Assembly: GCA_947095585.1 (NCBI GenBank)
Contig: OX352761.1
Span: 83,567,919 to 83,631,918, forward strand
Source: Nephrocerus scutellatus
Lineage: Eukaryota > Arthropoda > Insecta > Diptera > Pipunculidae
Length of the DNA stretch: 64,000 nt
Direction of reading: 5' to 3'
The position numbers were made by a program, and so were the translations under genes. A model generated the notes under the pieces. The model was not told where the DNA came from. It saw only the letters and a list, made by a program, of their open reading frames with translations, and made no database searches. Below are positions 23,206-35,195 of this stretch, piece after piece. Numbering within the stretch: position 1 is the stretch's first letter; each line of letters opens with the position of its first letter.

Positions 23206-24189
23206 GCACGCCCCGACCGGAACTCGAGTTCCTAAGTGGGGTACGACAAGGTTGCATTTTATCGCCGATACTTTTTTTGTTGGTGATTAGCGATGTACTT
23301 CGCGCAGCTTTATCTACTTGAAATGGGGGAATTCGTTGGACTCTTACATCTCAACTCAAACATCTGGACTACGCTGACGACGTTTGTTTACTCTCACACA
23401 GAATTATGGAGCTGCACCAAATGACAACAAATGTGGAAAGGGAGGCAAATGTTGCGGGTTTGAAGATTAATACTGCGAAAACCAAAATCATCAACCTCGG
23501 CACTAACTCAGTAACTCAAGTTAACATTGCTGGACAGCCGGTGGAGAGAGAGAGAGTAGAGAGTTTCCAATATCTTGGGGGTATTGTCTCGACCGAAGGT
23601 AGAACCAAACAGGACATTTTTCAACCGAATCGGCAAAGCAAAATCAGTGTTTGGAATGATGTCCATGATATGGCGAAGCAATGCGATCAGCTTAAACACC
23701 AAGCTACGACTGTTCCGCTCAAATGTTGAATCTGTGCTGTTGTATGGGTGCAGCACTTGGAAGGTGACCGCTACTATCACAAAAAGATTACAAACGTTCG
23801 TAAATAGGTTCCTACGGAACATCTTATGGGTTTTCTGGCCTAACCGTATCTCTAGCGAGCATCTTTACCAGAGAACGGGTCAGGAACCAATAGGGACAAC
23901 TATCCAACGACGGAAGTGGCAGTGGATTGGTCATACACTCCGAAAAGGCGACAGTTCCATAGCAAACTACGCAATGCAATGGAATCCGTTATCTCAGGAT
24001 GGTAGAAGAACGGGTCGTCCGAGAAATACATAGTGAAGAACAGTTAAGGAGGAGTTACGGCAATTAGGGAAGAGTTGGAGAGAGCTGAACCTCATTGCCA
24101 GGAACCGCACGCGATGGCGCGTAGGCGTAGTAGAGGCCCTAGGACCTACAAGGTGATATAGGACATAAGTAAGAAAGTACGCCCCGACC
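23206..24189 (+). mobile_element. 5'-truncated LINE with 13-bp target duplication (family B)
   Basis: The RT palm begins at 23219 (VRQGCILSPILF; YADDVCLLS at about 23373). A frameshift near 23610 follows, then the thumb and C-terminal region to about 24160 (YGCSTW; RRKWQWIGHTLRKGDSSI; RRTGRPRNT) with a stop at 24031. The C-terminal 'WIGHTLRK ... GRP' pattern is typical of an RTE/CR1-type group; I cannot fix the clade. Flanks gcacgccccgacc (23206) and gtacgccccgacc (24177) are the target duplication, with one mismatch. Confidence 0.75.
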
Positions 24190-24773
24190 CCGGGGCCCGA
24201 TCAATTCCAAATTTGTACAAAAAGTGTTGTACATTGGATATATTCATGCGTATAGAATTTAAAGAAAATCGGGTACTTTTTTTTTTATAAAATTTGTAAT
24301 GTTGCCCCCGACCACGGGACTCGATCACTTCCAAATTTTTACAAAAAGTGTTGTCCATCGGAGATACACATGCGTATAAAATTTGAAGAAAATCGGGTAA
24401 ATTTTGTAAAAAAATTTCCCGACCCCGAGGACCGAGGGGCCCCAAATTTTAATAGAAAATATTGTCATGGGAAATACACATGTGTTTTAGGAAGTGTGCT
24501 AAAAATGGATCACAAGATTCTGCCCAACGGCTAACGAAATTTTCAACGCCGATGAGACGGGCCTATATTTTAAAGCATTGCCGAAATCAACTTTAACAAA
24601 AAGAGGAGCCGATGTGCGGGTTTTCAAATCATCGAAAGAGCGACTTACATTACTTTTAATTTGTAATGCGACGGGGGATTACAAAATATAATTCTATAAC
24701 ATAAAGGCTTGTATGACTCAAAATTTATGGGCCGAAATTTTATATTCATTAGACGAAGAAATGATAAGACAAG

Positions 24774-26600
24774 CTAGAGTCCGACCGAACATTCGGCTTC
24801 GGCTTCTGCTTCGTCCACCTTCGGCTAAAAATTCAACCTTCGGCAAAACGTTCGGCTTCGGCTAAATGAGGCCGAAGATTTTGCCGAAGCTGAATGTTGA
24901 CTTAACTGTATTCTGTAAAAATAAGATTACCGATAACCGTATTCTCCGTATGCTTCTGCAGTGGATATGACGATATGAGTTGCTACGTGTTTGTTTTGTT
25001 TGACAAAGTTCGTCTAGACAAAAATTTGTAAAACTGCAGTTGTGTGTTTATGTTTTTTACTGAAGCTACAGTCATTTGAGTTATTCGTGTCATTGAAATA
25101 GAACGTACGGATATTTTTTAAAATCGACAACGTTTAAATATACATACATATGTATATAGTATATATACTACATATATACATATATTAGGATTAAAGTTTT
25201 ATGTTGGTAAATTATTAAATAGTCGCTATAAACACATGCAATTTATTTGTTTTGGTTTTAGGTAAAAACAAAATCAAAAAATGTCAGCAAAAAATCAAAT
25301 TTGGGGCTATTTCGGTAAGAATGATGCTAAAGGAACTTGGAAAATATGTTTCAAAATGTTGTCACTTGGTAGTTCGCTACCAAAGAAACAAACGATAACA
25401 AATATAAAAAATCATTTACAAAAAGTTCACAAGGAGGATTGGAAAAAATATACTGAAGAAGCCGAAAGCTATAGTTTGATTAAGGTCAGCAAAATTGAAA
25501 ACATGAAATCGCCTAATGAAAACAACATAAATGATGATCTTATTCAGTTGACTTTGCCGCAAATAAGGGACGAAAAGAAAGCAGCAAAGGCTTAATATGA
25601 ACGATCCTAATAGCCAATCACGGTATAGGAAAAAGACAGAAAAATTCTACAGAACATCTTTAATGCCAGCCACATACGAAAAAGTTAAAGAAAAAGTATT
25701 AGCTCATGTTTCCAGAGCTGAATGGTTAAGTTTTACAACCGATATTTGGAGCAATCCTACGAAAACCTGTTCCCTATTAAGTTTTACGGCTCATTTTATT
25801 GATGGACCGACCAGAGCAAAAGTGATATTAGGAGCCATGGTTCTGGACGAAGATAACACCGGATCATATATTGCTAATTGCTACAAAACTGAATGAAGTA
25901 TTCAGCGAATATGAAATAAATGGCAAAAATAGGCCACTTCAGAAAAAGTGAACAAGCAAATCGATTCAAATTTCAAGAAACATGTGGTCTACAAAAGCAT
26001 GCTTTGATTCAAGATGTAGAGACCAGATGGAACAGTACCTACTTGATGATGGAAAGACTATATGAGCAGAAAATTGCCATTAATTTATATGGCAGAACGT
26101 TGTGAAATTCATGTCCCGACTATGGAAGAGTGGATTCTGATGAACAAATTAATAAATGTTTTAAAATGTTTCTATCAAGCTACACTTGATATTTCTGCCG
26201 ATTCTTCATCAGTGTCACTTATTATACCATTGATAGCTATGCTGAACACAAAGCTTGCAGTGAAAGCAAATGATTCCGAAGAGATTAGCGTTTTAAAAAA
26301 TCGCTTGTTTGAGTCACTCAATAAACGATTTTCGTACATAAAATTTTTTCCTGAATTGGCTATTGCAACGATTGTCGACCCACGATTCAAGACCAAGTAC
26401 TTAACAAATGACGAAATAACAAGCTGCAAGAATGAAATTTCACTATTTGTACTTTTAAATTAATTTGTAATTTGTTTTTTTCATGAATTAATAAAAACGA
26501 CAATCTCTACTGAAAATCAACAATTTTTATAAAATTGATTTATTTTTAGGTTACTTAGTACGGAATACCATCAGATTCGGCTTCGGCTTCGGCCGCTTGC
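24774..26600 (+). mobile_element. hAT transposon relic with BED-type transposase
   Basis: The left end TAGAGTCCGACCGAACATTC has the form of a hAT terminus, followed by repeated 'ttcggcttcggct' words that recur at 26575-26595. No matching inverted right end is seen, so the right side is probably truncated. A (TATA)n palindromic microsatellite sits at 25138-25190 in the 5' region. Confidence 0.65.
25281..26463 (+). pseudogene. hAT transposase, four broken segments
   Basis: 25281-25595: a BED-type zinc-binding N-terminus with WKICFKML and NIKNHLQKVH, one expected Cys replaced. 25597-25896: the start of the RNase H-like core (LSFTTDIWSNP, the first catalytic Asp). 25920-26105: the segment with QDVETRWNSTYLMMERL, a hAT hallmark. 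26062-26463: the C-terminal core (LAIATIVDPRFKTKYL). The normal C-terminal dimerisation motif is absent because the frame stops at 26463. Stops and frame changes separate all four parts and about 200 residues are missing after the second. Confidence 0.8.
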
Positions 26601-27137
26601 AAATTGTATTTAAAGGCAAATTTCGTTCAAGAAGAAGAACAAAATAAAAGCAATGTCAATATCATTGAAAGCTTCATCGAGCACGAAGGCAATTCCGATT
26701 TTAATACGTAGCATGCGATGACAATTTATCGTGTTATATTGAACTAACAGACGCGGAAATTTTAGAGGTTGTTGCAGATTATTCCGTATGCAACAATGAA
26801 GAAGAAGTTGAGGAAGTACTACATGTTGTACCGTCGACATCCAATATTATTCAGTCCATCCAAAATCTTTGTTCATATTTTCTACCTCTTAATAAATTCA
26901 CTATCAAATTAGAAAATATGGAAGAAGACGTTATCAAAAATAAATGCGGAAAAATCCAGACTTTTGCAACTGATTTTTTAAGACCATGAGTAATAAAAAT
27001 ACGTTACTACGTTACGTATGTATATTTACATAAATATATTTACATTCCGTTTACCTTTTACTAATTGAAGTGATATTTTTTTTTTTTTTGAAACGAGAAT
27101 AGTATATATGTAGTTTTGTTATTTGTATTTTATTTAA

Positions 27138-27622
27138 TAAAAAAAACAACCCATAAAAATTACAATTTTTCATGTAAATTCTCTAATCGGAGATGGGTAT
27201 GTGTAAAAATTTGAAGAAAATCGGACTAATTTTTAAAAAATTTATATGGGCACCCCTCAGGGCTCAGGGTCCGTTCACTCCAAAAACTTTACAAAAAATT
27301 TTGTCCATCGGAGACACACATGTTAATAAAATTTGAAGAAAATCGGGTTAATTTTTTAATTTTTGCAAAAAGTGTTGTCCATCGGAGATACACACGTATA
27401 TAAAATTTAAAAAAAATCCGGTTAAGTTTTTTAAAAAATTTGTTGGGGCCCCATGACCCTCCAAACCCTGTCTCCAAAATTTTTGCAAAAAGTGTTGCCC
27501 ATCGGAGATATATAAAATTTAAAAAAAATCGGGTTAATTTTTTTTAAAAAAATTCTGGGGCCCAATGACCCTGGGGCCCGGGGTCTCCAAATTTTTTACA
27601 AAAAGTATTGTCTATCGGAGAT
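27138..27622 (+). repeat. Helentron/DINE-like element, copy 10
   Basis: The family start (AAAAAACAACCCATAAAAAT) is followed by four satellite monomers. It has no 3' end and meets copy 11 head to head at 27622. Confidence 0.65.
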
Positions 27623-27955
27623 TAAATTATTAAATATATTAACTTTGCGTGCCCGTGCTTTTGTTTGTTTGTTTGTCGTGTAATCTTGCGATTAAATTTT
27701 AACCCACTTCCCAAAGTCCGATTAAATTGAAATTTGTATAAATTTTCGAGACCAGGGTGTGGGCCCCATACAATTTTTTTAAAAAAATGTATCCGATTTT
27801 CTTCGAATTTTATACACATATGTATCTCCGATTTACAAAACTTTTTGGAGACCTGGGCTCCGGAGTCGTGAGGCACCATGCAAATTTTTTAAAATAATTA
27901 ACCCGATTTTCTTTAAGTTTTATACACATGTGTATCCACGATGGACAACACTTTG
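27623..27955 (-). repeat. Helentron/DINE-like element, copy 11
   Basis: Minus orientation: the 3' end at left (TTAACTTTGCGTGCCCGTG, then (TTTG)n), then two monomers. Cut at 27955, where LINE family C begins. Confidence 0.65.
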
Positions 27956-28857
27956 AAAAGTCGAATACAACAAGTTTCTCTACATAGCATTTGTCGATTT
28001 TCACAAGGCATTTAATTCTGTAGAGCATGTAAAGATATGGCAAGCCTTAAAAAAGCAAGGCATCTCACAAAAAATTATAAGGAGAATATGAGAACTGTAA
28101 ATCGAAAATAATGACTGATGTCAGAGGTCCATCCAGCATTCAACATAAGCAGAGAGATCATCTCTCTCTTCAGCACTGTTCTGTGCATTACTAGAGGAAA
28201 TATGCAGATGCGTGGATATCAAAAACCTAGGTTTATAGATAGATGGAGAAAAAGTATCTAATCTTTGCTTTGCAGATGATATATAACTCTTTTTGCAGAA
28301 ACACCGAATGAACTAGAAGAAATAATCACAAGGCTATCGGAAAAATGGAGAGTTGTAGGTCTGGAAATGAACGAGATAAAAACAAAACTGATGACCAGCA
28401 GCGAAGAGACTGAAATTAAATTAGAAAGAGACAAGCTTGAGTACGTCCAGGAATACATCCATTTAGTACAAATCAACTCTTTTAAAAACGTAATTGACAA
28501 AAAATGCAAAGAAGAATTTCGAACGGTTGGAAACATCGAGAAAATACGTATTTGATCTAGCCGTCCTTCCAGTTCTAAGGTATGGGTCACAAACTTGGAA
28601 CATGAGCGTACAAAAACAAAAAAGAATTAAAACTACTCAGAGAGCTATAGAAAGATAAATTTTGCACATATCCAGATACCAAAGAGTCAGAAATAGTAGA
28701 ATCAGAGAAATTACTAGATTTAAAGATGTATTAAAAAGCGCAAAAACAGAAAAATTAACAGATTGTACCCTAGGGATGGAACAAGAATCGCAGGAAGGCA
28801 ACTTTTACAATGGAGAGATGATCTTCAGAGAGTGAATTCTCGATGGCAACACATTAA
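27956..28857 (+). mobile_element. LINE family C relic (RTE-like), heavily mutated
   Basis: Plus-strand RT fragments in several frames: the palm start (FVDFHKAFNSVEH at about 27985), CFADDI (about 28266), then the thumb and C-terminal pieces to about 28850 (LRYGSQTW; then RTTQRAI-type sequence). Many stops. The pattern resembles endonuclease-reverse transcriptase elements of the RTE type. Confidence 0.6.
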
Positions 28858-29570
28858 TTAAATTCAAAATAAAATAAAAATCGAAGGAATGTGATTTACA
28901 ATATATCACATTCCTCACGTTTGTAGCCGGTTTCAATTTATTTTCTCAGAATTCTCCCTGATTCATTAAAAAAGCAATACGAAAAACGAACACGAATTTA
29001 GAACGACGCGAGTCCAATACTTTTATCAATGAATCATGGTCAGGGAAAACTACAAAAAACCTTGACCAAGAAAATATTACAAATTATAACAATAATTTTA
29101 AAAATACTGATAAACATTTTTTTTTATATATTAATAAACAACTTATGAGTACTTTATCCATCATCCTTCAAGAAGTGGTTAACGGCTAATTTGAACGCCT
29201 GCAGATTATAAGATTCGGGAAACACGTGCTCGACCAATTAATTCCACATCGAAGAGACTCTCGGGAAAAAGGAGGATTTGAAGTGTTCTACATGAGAAAA
29301 GTTTTAAGGCAAATCTATGTTGGTTGCACCTTAAACGAGTGTTTACGTTACTGATAAAAGGCCCTGGAACTAGAGAACGGGTTTCTAAAGAACATTTACC
29401 GTTATGAAATTTGTAGAAAACAGATAAAGCTCCTACATTTCGTCTGTGTTCCAAAGTATCAAGAGACGAAGTAATGGTTACGTCGTTTATCAAACGGATA
29501 ACTCTATTCTGAACACCATCAAGATGAACACAATGCGATCTTGGAGCCCCACCCCACACATATGAATTAA
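28858..29570 (-). mobile_element. LINE family A, second copy (3' part)
   Basis: Minus strand: ORF2 C-terminus at 29559-29206 (LDGVQNRVIRLINDVTITSS; GALSVFYKFHNGKCS), followed by 3' UTR that matches 22650-22960 closely. It lacks the terminal about 90 bp and tail seen in the first copy, and joins LINE family C at 28857. Confidence 0.75.
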
Positions 29571-30282
29571 ATTCTAAAATTGGTCTAACATCCTCCCTCC
29601 CCTAAAGAAAAACTCCCTCTAGACCTCGTCGCAGACAAACATAAATACATAAATTTTGTAAATATCTCAACATCAGCGGTCCAAAAAAGATAAACTTATC
29701 GGAGTACAAAACGAAGACATACATTCTAAATAAGTCAACTCATCAGACCATTTATACACATTTTCATAAAAATCGCGAATCCAACGCCACTTACCACGTA
29801 AAAAAAGATAAATTGTCTGATCACCAAGCAAACAAGCGGTGTCAATATGGATTCGATACGTCCATAGGTTTAGGCGTGATGACGTCTCGATTTCAGTGCC
29901 ATAGCGTGATATCCATACAGAGAGACAACGGCAATCATCCTCTTAATAACTAGTAGTGAGAACCCATTAAAAATTACGGAATCTTTTTTTTTACCATTTT
30001 ACCATTCACCATCCCAACAATTTTCTCCATAAATTTTCATATGATATCGCAGCCCCACTCTCATACCATGAATACACATTTTCGTAAATATCTCTACTCC
30101 AGCGCCACCTACCGGGTCCAAAAAATAGAAGCTTATCGGTGCACCAAACGAACATATGGTGTGAATATGAACTTTTCGTAAACATTTCGGCTCCACCGCC
30201 ACCTACTCAGCGTTATTTTTATACAGACAAACAAAAAGACAACGGCAATTATATAAGTTAATAATATTATTTAATTAATTAA
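29571..30282. repeat. Unclassified dispersed repeat
   Basis: Two internally similar halves (29620-29990 and 29990-30240) share 'catttt-cgtaaat' and 'ccgcc acctac' type words and the 'gacaacggcaat' end (29925 and 30238). Part of it resembles 18345-18470. No coding region. Confidence 0.4.
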
Positions 30283-30823
30283 TCTTCTTCTACATAAATA
30301 AAAATATAATGCTGTTCGTAGGTAACCGCATCACTTGAGAACGGCTGCACCGATTTGACTCATTTTTATTTTAAAATCTTTCTCATAGTCCGAATAAAGC
30401 TTATACGGAAGAACATTTGTATGGAAAATTGAAAAATTTCGAAAAAAAACTGAAAGTGATTATTTCCATGAGATTTTTAAAAGAACTCGCGACCATCACT
30501 CTATAGTTTTCTGGGTGGTTGAGGTGGTCAATGGGTGATGAGGTGTCAGTATACGGGATGACAGGAGGTCAGTTGAGTTGGGTCAGTGGGATGGGGCAGC
30601 CGGAAAACGCTGGGTATTTCTGCTAGAAATAATAATACTAATATATAAATTTTATGTTATGTTTGTTGTTTTGCTGATATAAGTGTCGATTCTAAAATTT
30701 CCTGGATGGCTGAGGTGGTCGATGGGTGCAGGGGGTCGGTTGGTGTATGGTCAGTGGACGGGTGGTCAGTTGGGTTGGGGCTAGATGATAGGTCAGCCTG
30801 GGCACGCTGTGTATTTCTGCTAG
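30283..30823 (+). mobile_element. Non-autonomous Helitron with two 3' ends
   Basis: It begins TCTTCTTCTACATAAATAAA and continues with CGCATCACTTGAGAACGGCT and GCACCGATTTGACTC, the conserved 5' region of insect Helitrons as I remember it. Two copies of the 3' region follow. Each has the short hairpin (CAGCC...GCTG) and ends in CTAG: 30623-30626 and 30820-30823, the second followed by T as Helitrons require. No helicase coding sequence. Confidence 0.7.
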
Positions 30824-30922
30824 TATTATTACATAATATAGATTCGGCAAAGCACCGTCTGGAATGCCATCTTCTATCATAGTTTGATGTATAGCTTGCA
30901 CGGCTTCGTATGTGCTCAACAC

Positions 30923-31596
30923 TTTTTTAAATTCTCTATATTAACTTCACTTGCCCGTGGCACGGATGTCGGTCGTCGGTCGGTTGTCGGTCGTCTGTCG
31001 TGGAATCTTGCGATCAATTTTTAACCCACTTCCCAAAGCCCGATTTTATTGAAATTTTGCACACATGTGTATTTCCGGAGACAACACTTTCTATTATTTG
31101 AGGCCCCTCGGGCCACGGGGTCGGGGGGCTCTCCTACAAATATTTTACAAAATTTTACTCGATTTTCTTCAAATTTAATACACATGTGTATCTCCGATAG
31201 ACAACACTTTTTGTAAAAAATTTGGTGACCCCGGGCCCGGGTTCGTGGGGCCCCATCCATTTTTTAAAAAAATTTACCCGATTTTCTTCAAATTTTATAT
31301 ACATGTGTATCTCCGATGGACAAAATTTTTTGTAAAGTTTTTGGAGTGAGGCCCTGAGGCCCGAGGGGTGCCCATATAAATTTTTTAAAAATTAACTTGA
31401 TTTTCTTCAAATTTTAAATACTGTCAATGATGGACAAAACTTTTTGTAAGTTTGTTGGAGTGATCGGGCCCTGACCCCGTGTGGTGTCCATGTAAATTTT
31501 TTAAAAATTAGCGTGGGTTTCTTCAAATTTTAACACATACCCATATCCTATTAGAGAATTTACATGAAAAATTTTATTTTTATGGGTTTTTTTTTG
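30923..31596 (-). repeat. Helentron/DINE-like element, copy 12
   Basis: Minus orientation, complete: plus-strand TTTTTTAAATTCTCTATATT at left, a (GTCGGTC)n run at 30967-31000, five satellite monomers, and the family start inverted at right (TTAGAGAATTTACATGAAAA). Confidence 0.75.
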
Positions 31597-31691
31597 TAAT
31601 GGGATTTGCATTCTTATAATGCTCAGCACACCTTCGGCGTTAGAAACTTAGGGAGAGGAAAAGATGAGATATCTATACACGTGTGTCTTAA

Positions 31692-31973
31692 ATGACTGCA
31701 GATCATTCAAATACGGAAAGACAGAGTCGATCACATAATTATTGTGCGGCTAAAGAAGGAACCTCTGAATTGGTTAGTGCGTCCGAATACATCTGGATAT
31801 TTCTTTTGAACACCGCTTGTGGAAAGAGTGAAAAAATAGTGACAAGCGATTCGATTGTTTTCGCGATATTTACGTCACCGCGCGGTTCTGAATTCAGTCT
31901 AGTAGATGTACCTAATGTGGTCTTGGAGGCACCTGACCAGAAAATACAGTTTTACAATTCTAATTCATTATAA
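31692..31973 (+). CDS. Unrecognised 93-codon open frame
   Basis: The predicted product has no motif I recognise, and the frame ends four bases before the LTR at 31977. Base use is less AT-rich than its surroundings and it is flanked by two mobile elements, so it is more likely a fragment of an older element than a host gene. Listed only because nothing else explains 31600-31976. Confidence 0.15.
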   Translation: MTADHSNTERQSRSHNYCAAKEGTSELVSASEYIWIFLLNTACGKSEKIVTSDSIVFAIFTSPRGSEFSLVDVPNVVLEAPDQKIQFYNSNSL

Positions 31974-32433
31974 TATTGTTACGAAAAGTAGTTAGTAGCG
32001 CATATAATAGAATTAGAATCCTAAGATAAATCGCAATGTTAATACTGCATACTTAAAATAAGCAAATGCTACGAAAAGTAGTTGGTTCGAAGTCTAGATA
32101 AATCGCAATGTACCAAAAATAAGTACTAAAATTAGAACTAAGAAAATACTGCATACTAAAAATAAGCACTTTTATGTAGCATACTTTTAGGCTGTAAGAT
32201 TTTAGATTATTTAAAATTTGAAATGTAACCGCCTGCAAGTGGACAAACAAGTCAAACCGGTTTGTGCGGTTTGCCCGGTTTTTGTAAAAGAACATGATTG
32301 AACATGTAGTCTATTTTTAGAAGATGACTCATTACATATAAGTATTGTTAGTTGTAAATAAGGGAATAAGGCTCCAATTTTCTGGTCTTTTCTCGATATT
32401 TCTGTCTATAATATTCTTAACTGTTCCTCAGTC

Positions 32434-34528
32434 TTGCCTTCAAAAAATTTTGTAAAAAGACTTAAACCTTGGATCTCTAGGTATCTGTTGAATAAAGTAA
32501 GAGGTAAAAACAAACTCAGCATAAAATGCAAAAAGTATCCTCAAAATCGGAGTTTAAAAAGAAAATATAAAAATTGTGCGATGAGCTTAAAAAGGAGATT
32601 CCGATCTGTCGAGATAACTATTACCGTACTCAATTTAATGCTGCTAAGGGAAACATAAAAAATGAATGGCAATTAGTAAATAGATTACTTAACAATTCTT
32701 CCATTTCTAAGAAACCTGCTATTCTACGTCTTAATAACGTCGACGATACAGACAAATCTGTCATGTCCGAGGCATTTAATTACTATTTCGCTAATATAGC
32801 CAGTAGCTTACAACCAGGCCCCGTCCTAACGCATTGTAACTCATGTTCAGGCTTTTGTAGCTCTGATGAACTGTTTCAAAGAAACAGTTTTGTTTATGAG
32901 CCCATTACATCGCTTGAAATATTAAAAGTTATTGGTACTTTAAAAAATTCTAAATCGTGTGGTGTTGATGGTGTTTCGAACCTGCTTTTAAAAAAAGTTA
33001 CTTGCTTCGTAGTGGATGTCTTGTCAGATATTTTTAATCGTTGCGTATTTGCGGGAGTATTTCCAGAAGAACTGAAATGTGCAGACATTATACCATTGTT
33101 TAAGAAAGGTTCTACTATGGAAATGTGTAACTACAGGCCCATATCACTTCTTCCAGTTGTCAGTAAAATCTTCGAAAAACTTGTCAAAAATAGATTAGTG
33201 AGCTTTCTAATTAAAACCAAGTTTTTTAACCCAAATCAGTTTGGTTTTTAGAAAGGTAGATCGACGGAAGATGCAGTATTGCAGTTTTGTGCTCAAGTAA
33301 TGTCAAACCTTGATGGGAAAAAGTGTCCGGCTGGATTATTTATTGATATCTCCAAAGCTTTTGATATGGTCAATCACAATATTCTGCTGAGAAAATTAGA
33401 AAAAGCCGGTTTTCGTGGTTTCGTACTAGATTGGTTTAGATCTTATTTAAAAGATAGGTCGCAAAGAGTGAAATTGGATGAGATTAGAAGCGACATAAAG
33501 TTCTTCAATTTGGGTGTACCACAAGGTTCAGTTTTGGGACCAATTTTTTTTCTAGTCTATATTAATTCCCTCCTTGCACTTAATTTCAAAGGATCTCCTA
33601 CTGGTTTTGCGGATGATATAGGCTTTTCTTATGGTTCGAATAGTCCTTTGGATCTTGTTTCCGACATCAATTGGGATCTAAGTTTATTTAGAAGCTGGTT
33701 TGCGGAGCACAAGTTGATTATAAGCTCTAAAACTAAAATAATATTTTTTGATTTGTCATCCCTCAACAATTTGGAAGGTAATGTTTTTTATCATGCACCT
33801 GAGTGCCAAAAATACAAGTTGTTAAATTGCATGAGTACGACTTCTAACTCCATTTGTGATAGTTCAAGTTGCAGTAACATGTGTTTTTTAATTGAGACAG
33901 TGAATGAATTTAAATACTTGGGGCTTTCAATCGATTCTAGAATGAGCTTCTCGTATCACGTAGAAACTTTGAGGAAATATTTCCGTTGTACACTTAGACA
34001 TTTTTTCTATTTGCGAAATATCTGCTCAACAAAGCTGTTAAAATCGATATATTACGGAATTTTCCATTCCAAACTGCAATATGCTATTGTATGTTGGGGA
34101 GGTGTTTATTTAAATAAAATTCAACCTTTGGTAATACTGCAGAAATATATTTTAAGAATAATATGCCGGAAACCTAGAAGACATCCGTGTTTTCCATTGT
34201 TCTACGACCAACAAATTCTTCCAGTCCGGCATTTGTATTGCTTTAAAGTGTTGAAGACTTTTTTTATGAAGTCTGGAAATCGAAATTATCGTTTAATCTC
34301 TGGTTATAATTTACGTGGAAACTTTTTGAACATGGTATCTGTGCAAACCTTCCGAACGACTACTTTTCGTAATTTTTATTCAGTTTTACATGTCGTTTAT
34401 TCAATAATCTTCCTCAATCCATCAGAGCAACAGCAATGCCTGAAAAGCGTTTAAAACTTGTAAAACACTGGCTATTGAATTTAGATTACAATAGTTTAGA
34501 ATCTATTCTTCATGATATTCTGGCTTAA
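32434..34528 (+). pseudogene. LINE D reverse transcriptase
   Basis: Almost continuous RT: NEWQLVNRLL, SCGVDGVSNLLLKK, CNYRPISLLPVVSKIFEK, LFIDISKAFDMVNH, LGVPQGSVLGPIFF and GFADDIGFSY (the catalytic box has F in place of Y). It then continues through thumb and C-terminus. Three lesions are visible: a frame change near 32575-32600, one in-frame TAG at 33249-33251 (QFGF-stop-KGRS), and a frameshift near 34385, after which a second frame reads to a stop at 34526-34528. Otherwise well kept, so the insertion is younger than the LTR element it occupies. Confidence 0.85.
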
Positions 34529-34722
34529 TTTAAGTTTATTCTTATTTTATTTTATCTTGAAGCAATTACATCTAATATAATTAAAAAATAAAGTTTTCTT
34601 TTGTAGCATTACTTAATTTATGCAGTCGAATTTGCTGTTCCTTTATTATTGTAAGCATATACCTATTTTGTATAGTAAAAATTGTTTTAATAGGGTCACC
34701 CCACCTATAACTAATATTTAAA

Positions 34723-35042
34723 TATATAGGGTGTTTTTTTGGGAGGTTTGTTTTTCCGATAGATGTCGTTTTATTTTATGACAGTTGTTTTGACAGCTCA
34801 AAGTGGCATTTCTACTCAGTATTGTTTGGCAAATCATTATGAAAAAAAAAAAAAAAAAAAATGACATTTGTGAAAAATAGTCGTGGTAGCCATATGCCAG
34901 AAATTGTGTTTAAATGTTAAATGCCAATGCCGTTAGATATAACGTGTTTTTTTAAGAGGTTGCCGATTTTTTTTTTGAATAAAACACATATAAAATTATG
35001 AAATGACCAAAATTTTTTTTTATTTGGTAGATAATTTTTTGG

Positions 35043-35076
<34 letters not shown>

Positions 35077-35195
35077 CATAATGATTTGCCAAACAATACT
35101 GAGTAGAAATGCCACTTTGAGCTGTCAAAACAACTGTCATAAAATAAAACGACATCTATCGGAAAAACAAACCTCCCAAAAAAACACCCTATATA
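34723..35195. mobile_element. MITE with perfect 119-bp inverted arms
   Basis: Arms 34723-34841 and 35077-35195 read as exact inverses by eye, from TATATAGGGTG to AAATCATTATG. Next to the arms are A20 (34842-34861) and T30 (35047-35076). The AT-only TATATA ends hide a TA target duplication. No coding capacity beyond short frames. It lies in the 3' UTR of LINE D. Confidence 0.85.

Larger units (their letters stand above)
22504..24530 (+). repeat. Helentron/DINE-like element, copy 9, interrupted by two LINEs
   Basis: The 5' end lies at 22504-22550. Satellite-type sequence follows at 23141-23218 and resumes at 24177-24505 (three monomers, then the 3' motif 'ggaagtgtgctaaaaatgg'). The gaps are filled by a minus-strand LINE (22551-23140) and a plus-strand LINE (23219-24176). 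Confidence 0.6.
24530..26990 (+). mobile_element. pogo/Tigger-like transposon, split by a hAT element
   Basis: The left fragment (24533-24770) encodes the start of a DDE_1 catalytic domain (IFNADETGLYFKALPKST). The right fragment (26605-26990) encodes the acidic C-terminal tail (YVELTDAEILEVVADYSV) ending in a TGA at about 26988. About 120-150 residues of catalytic core expected between them are missing, so the hAT insertion was accompanied by deletion. The left fragment has a stop after about 65 codons. Confidence 0.75.
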
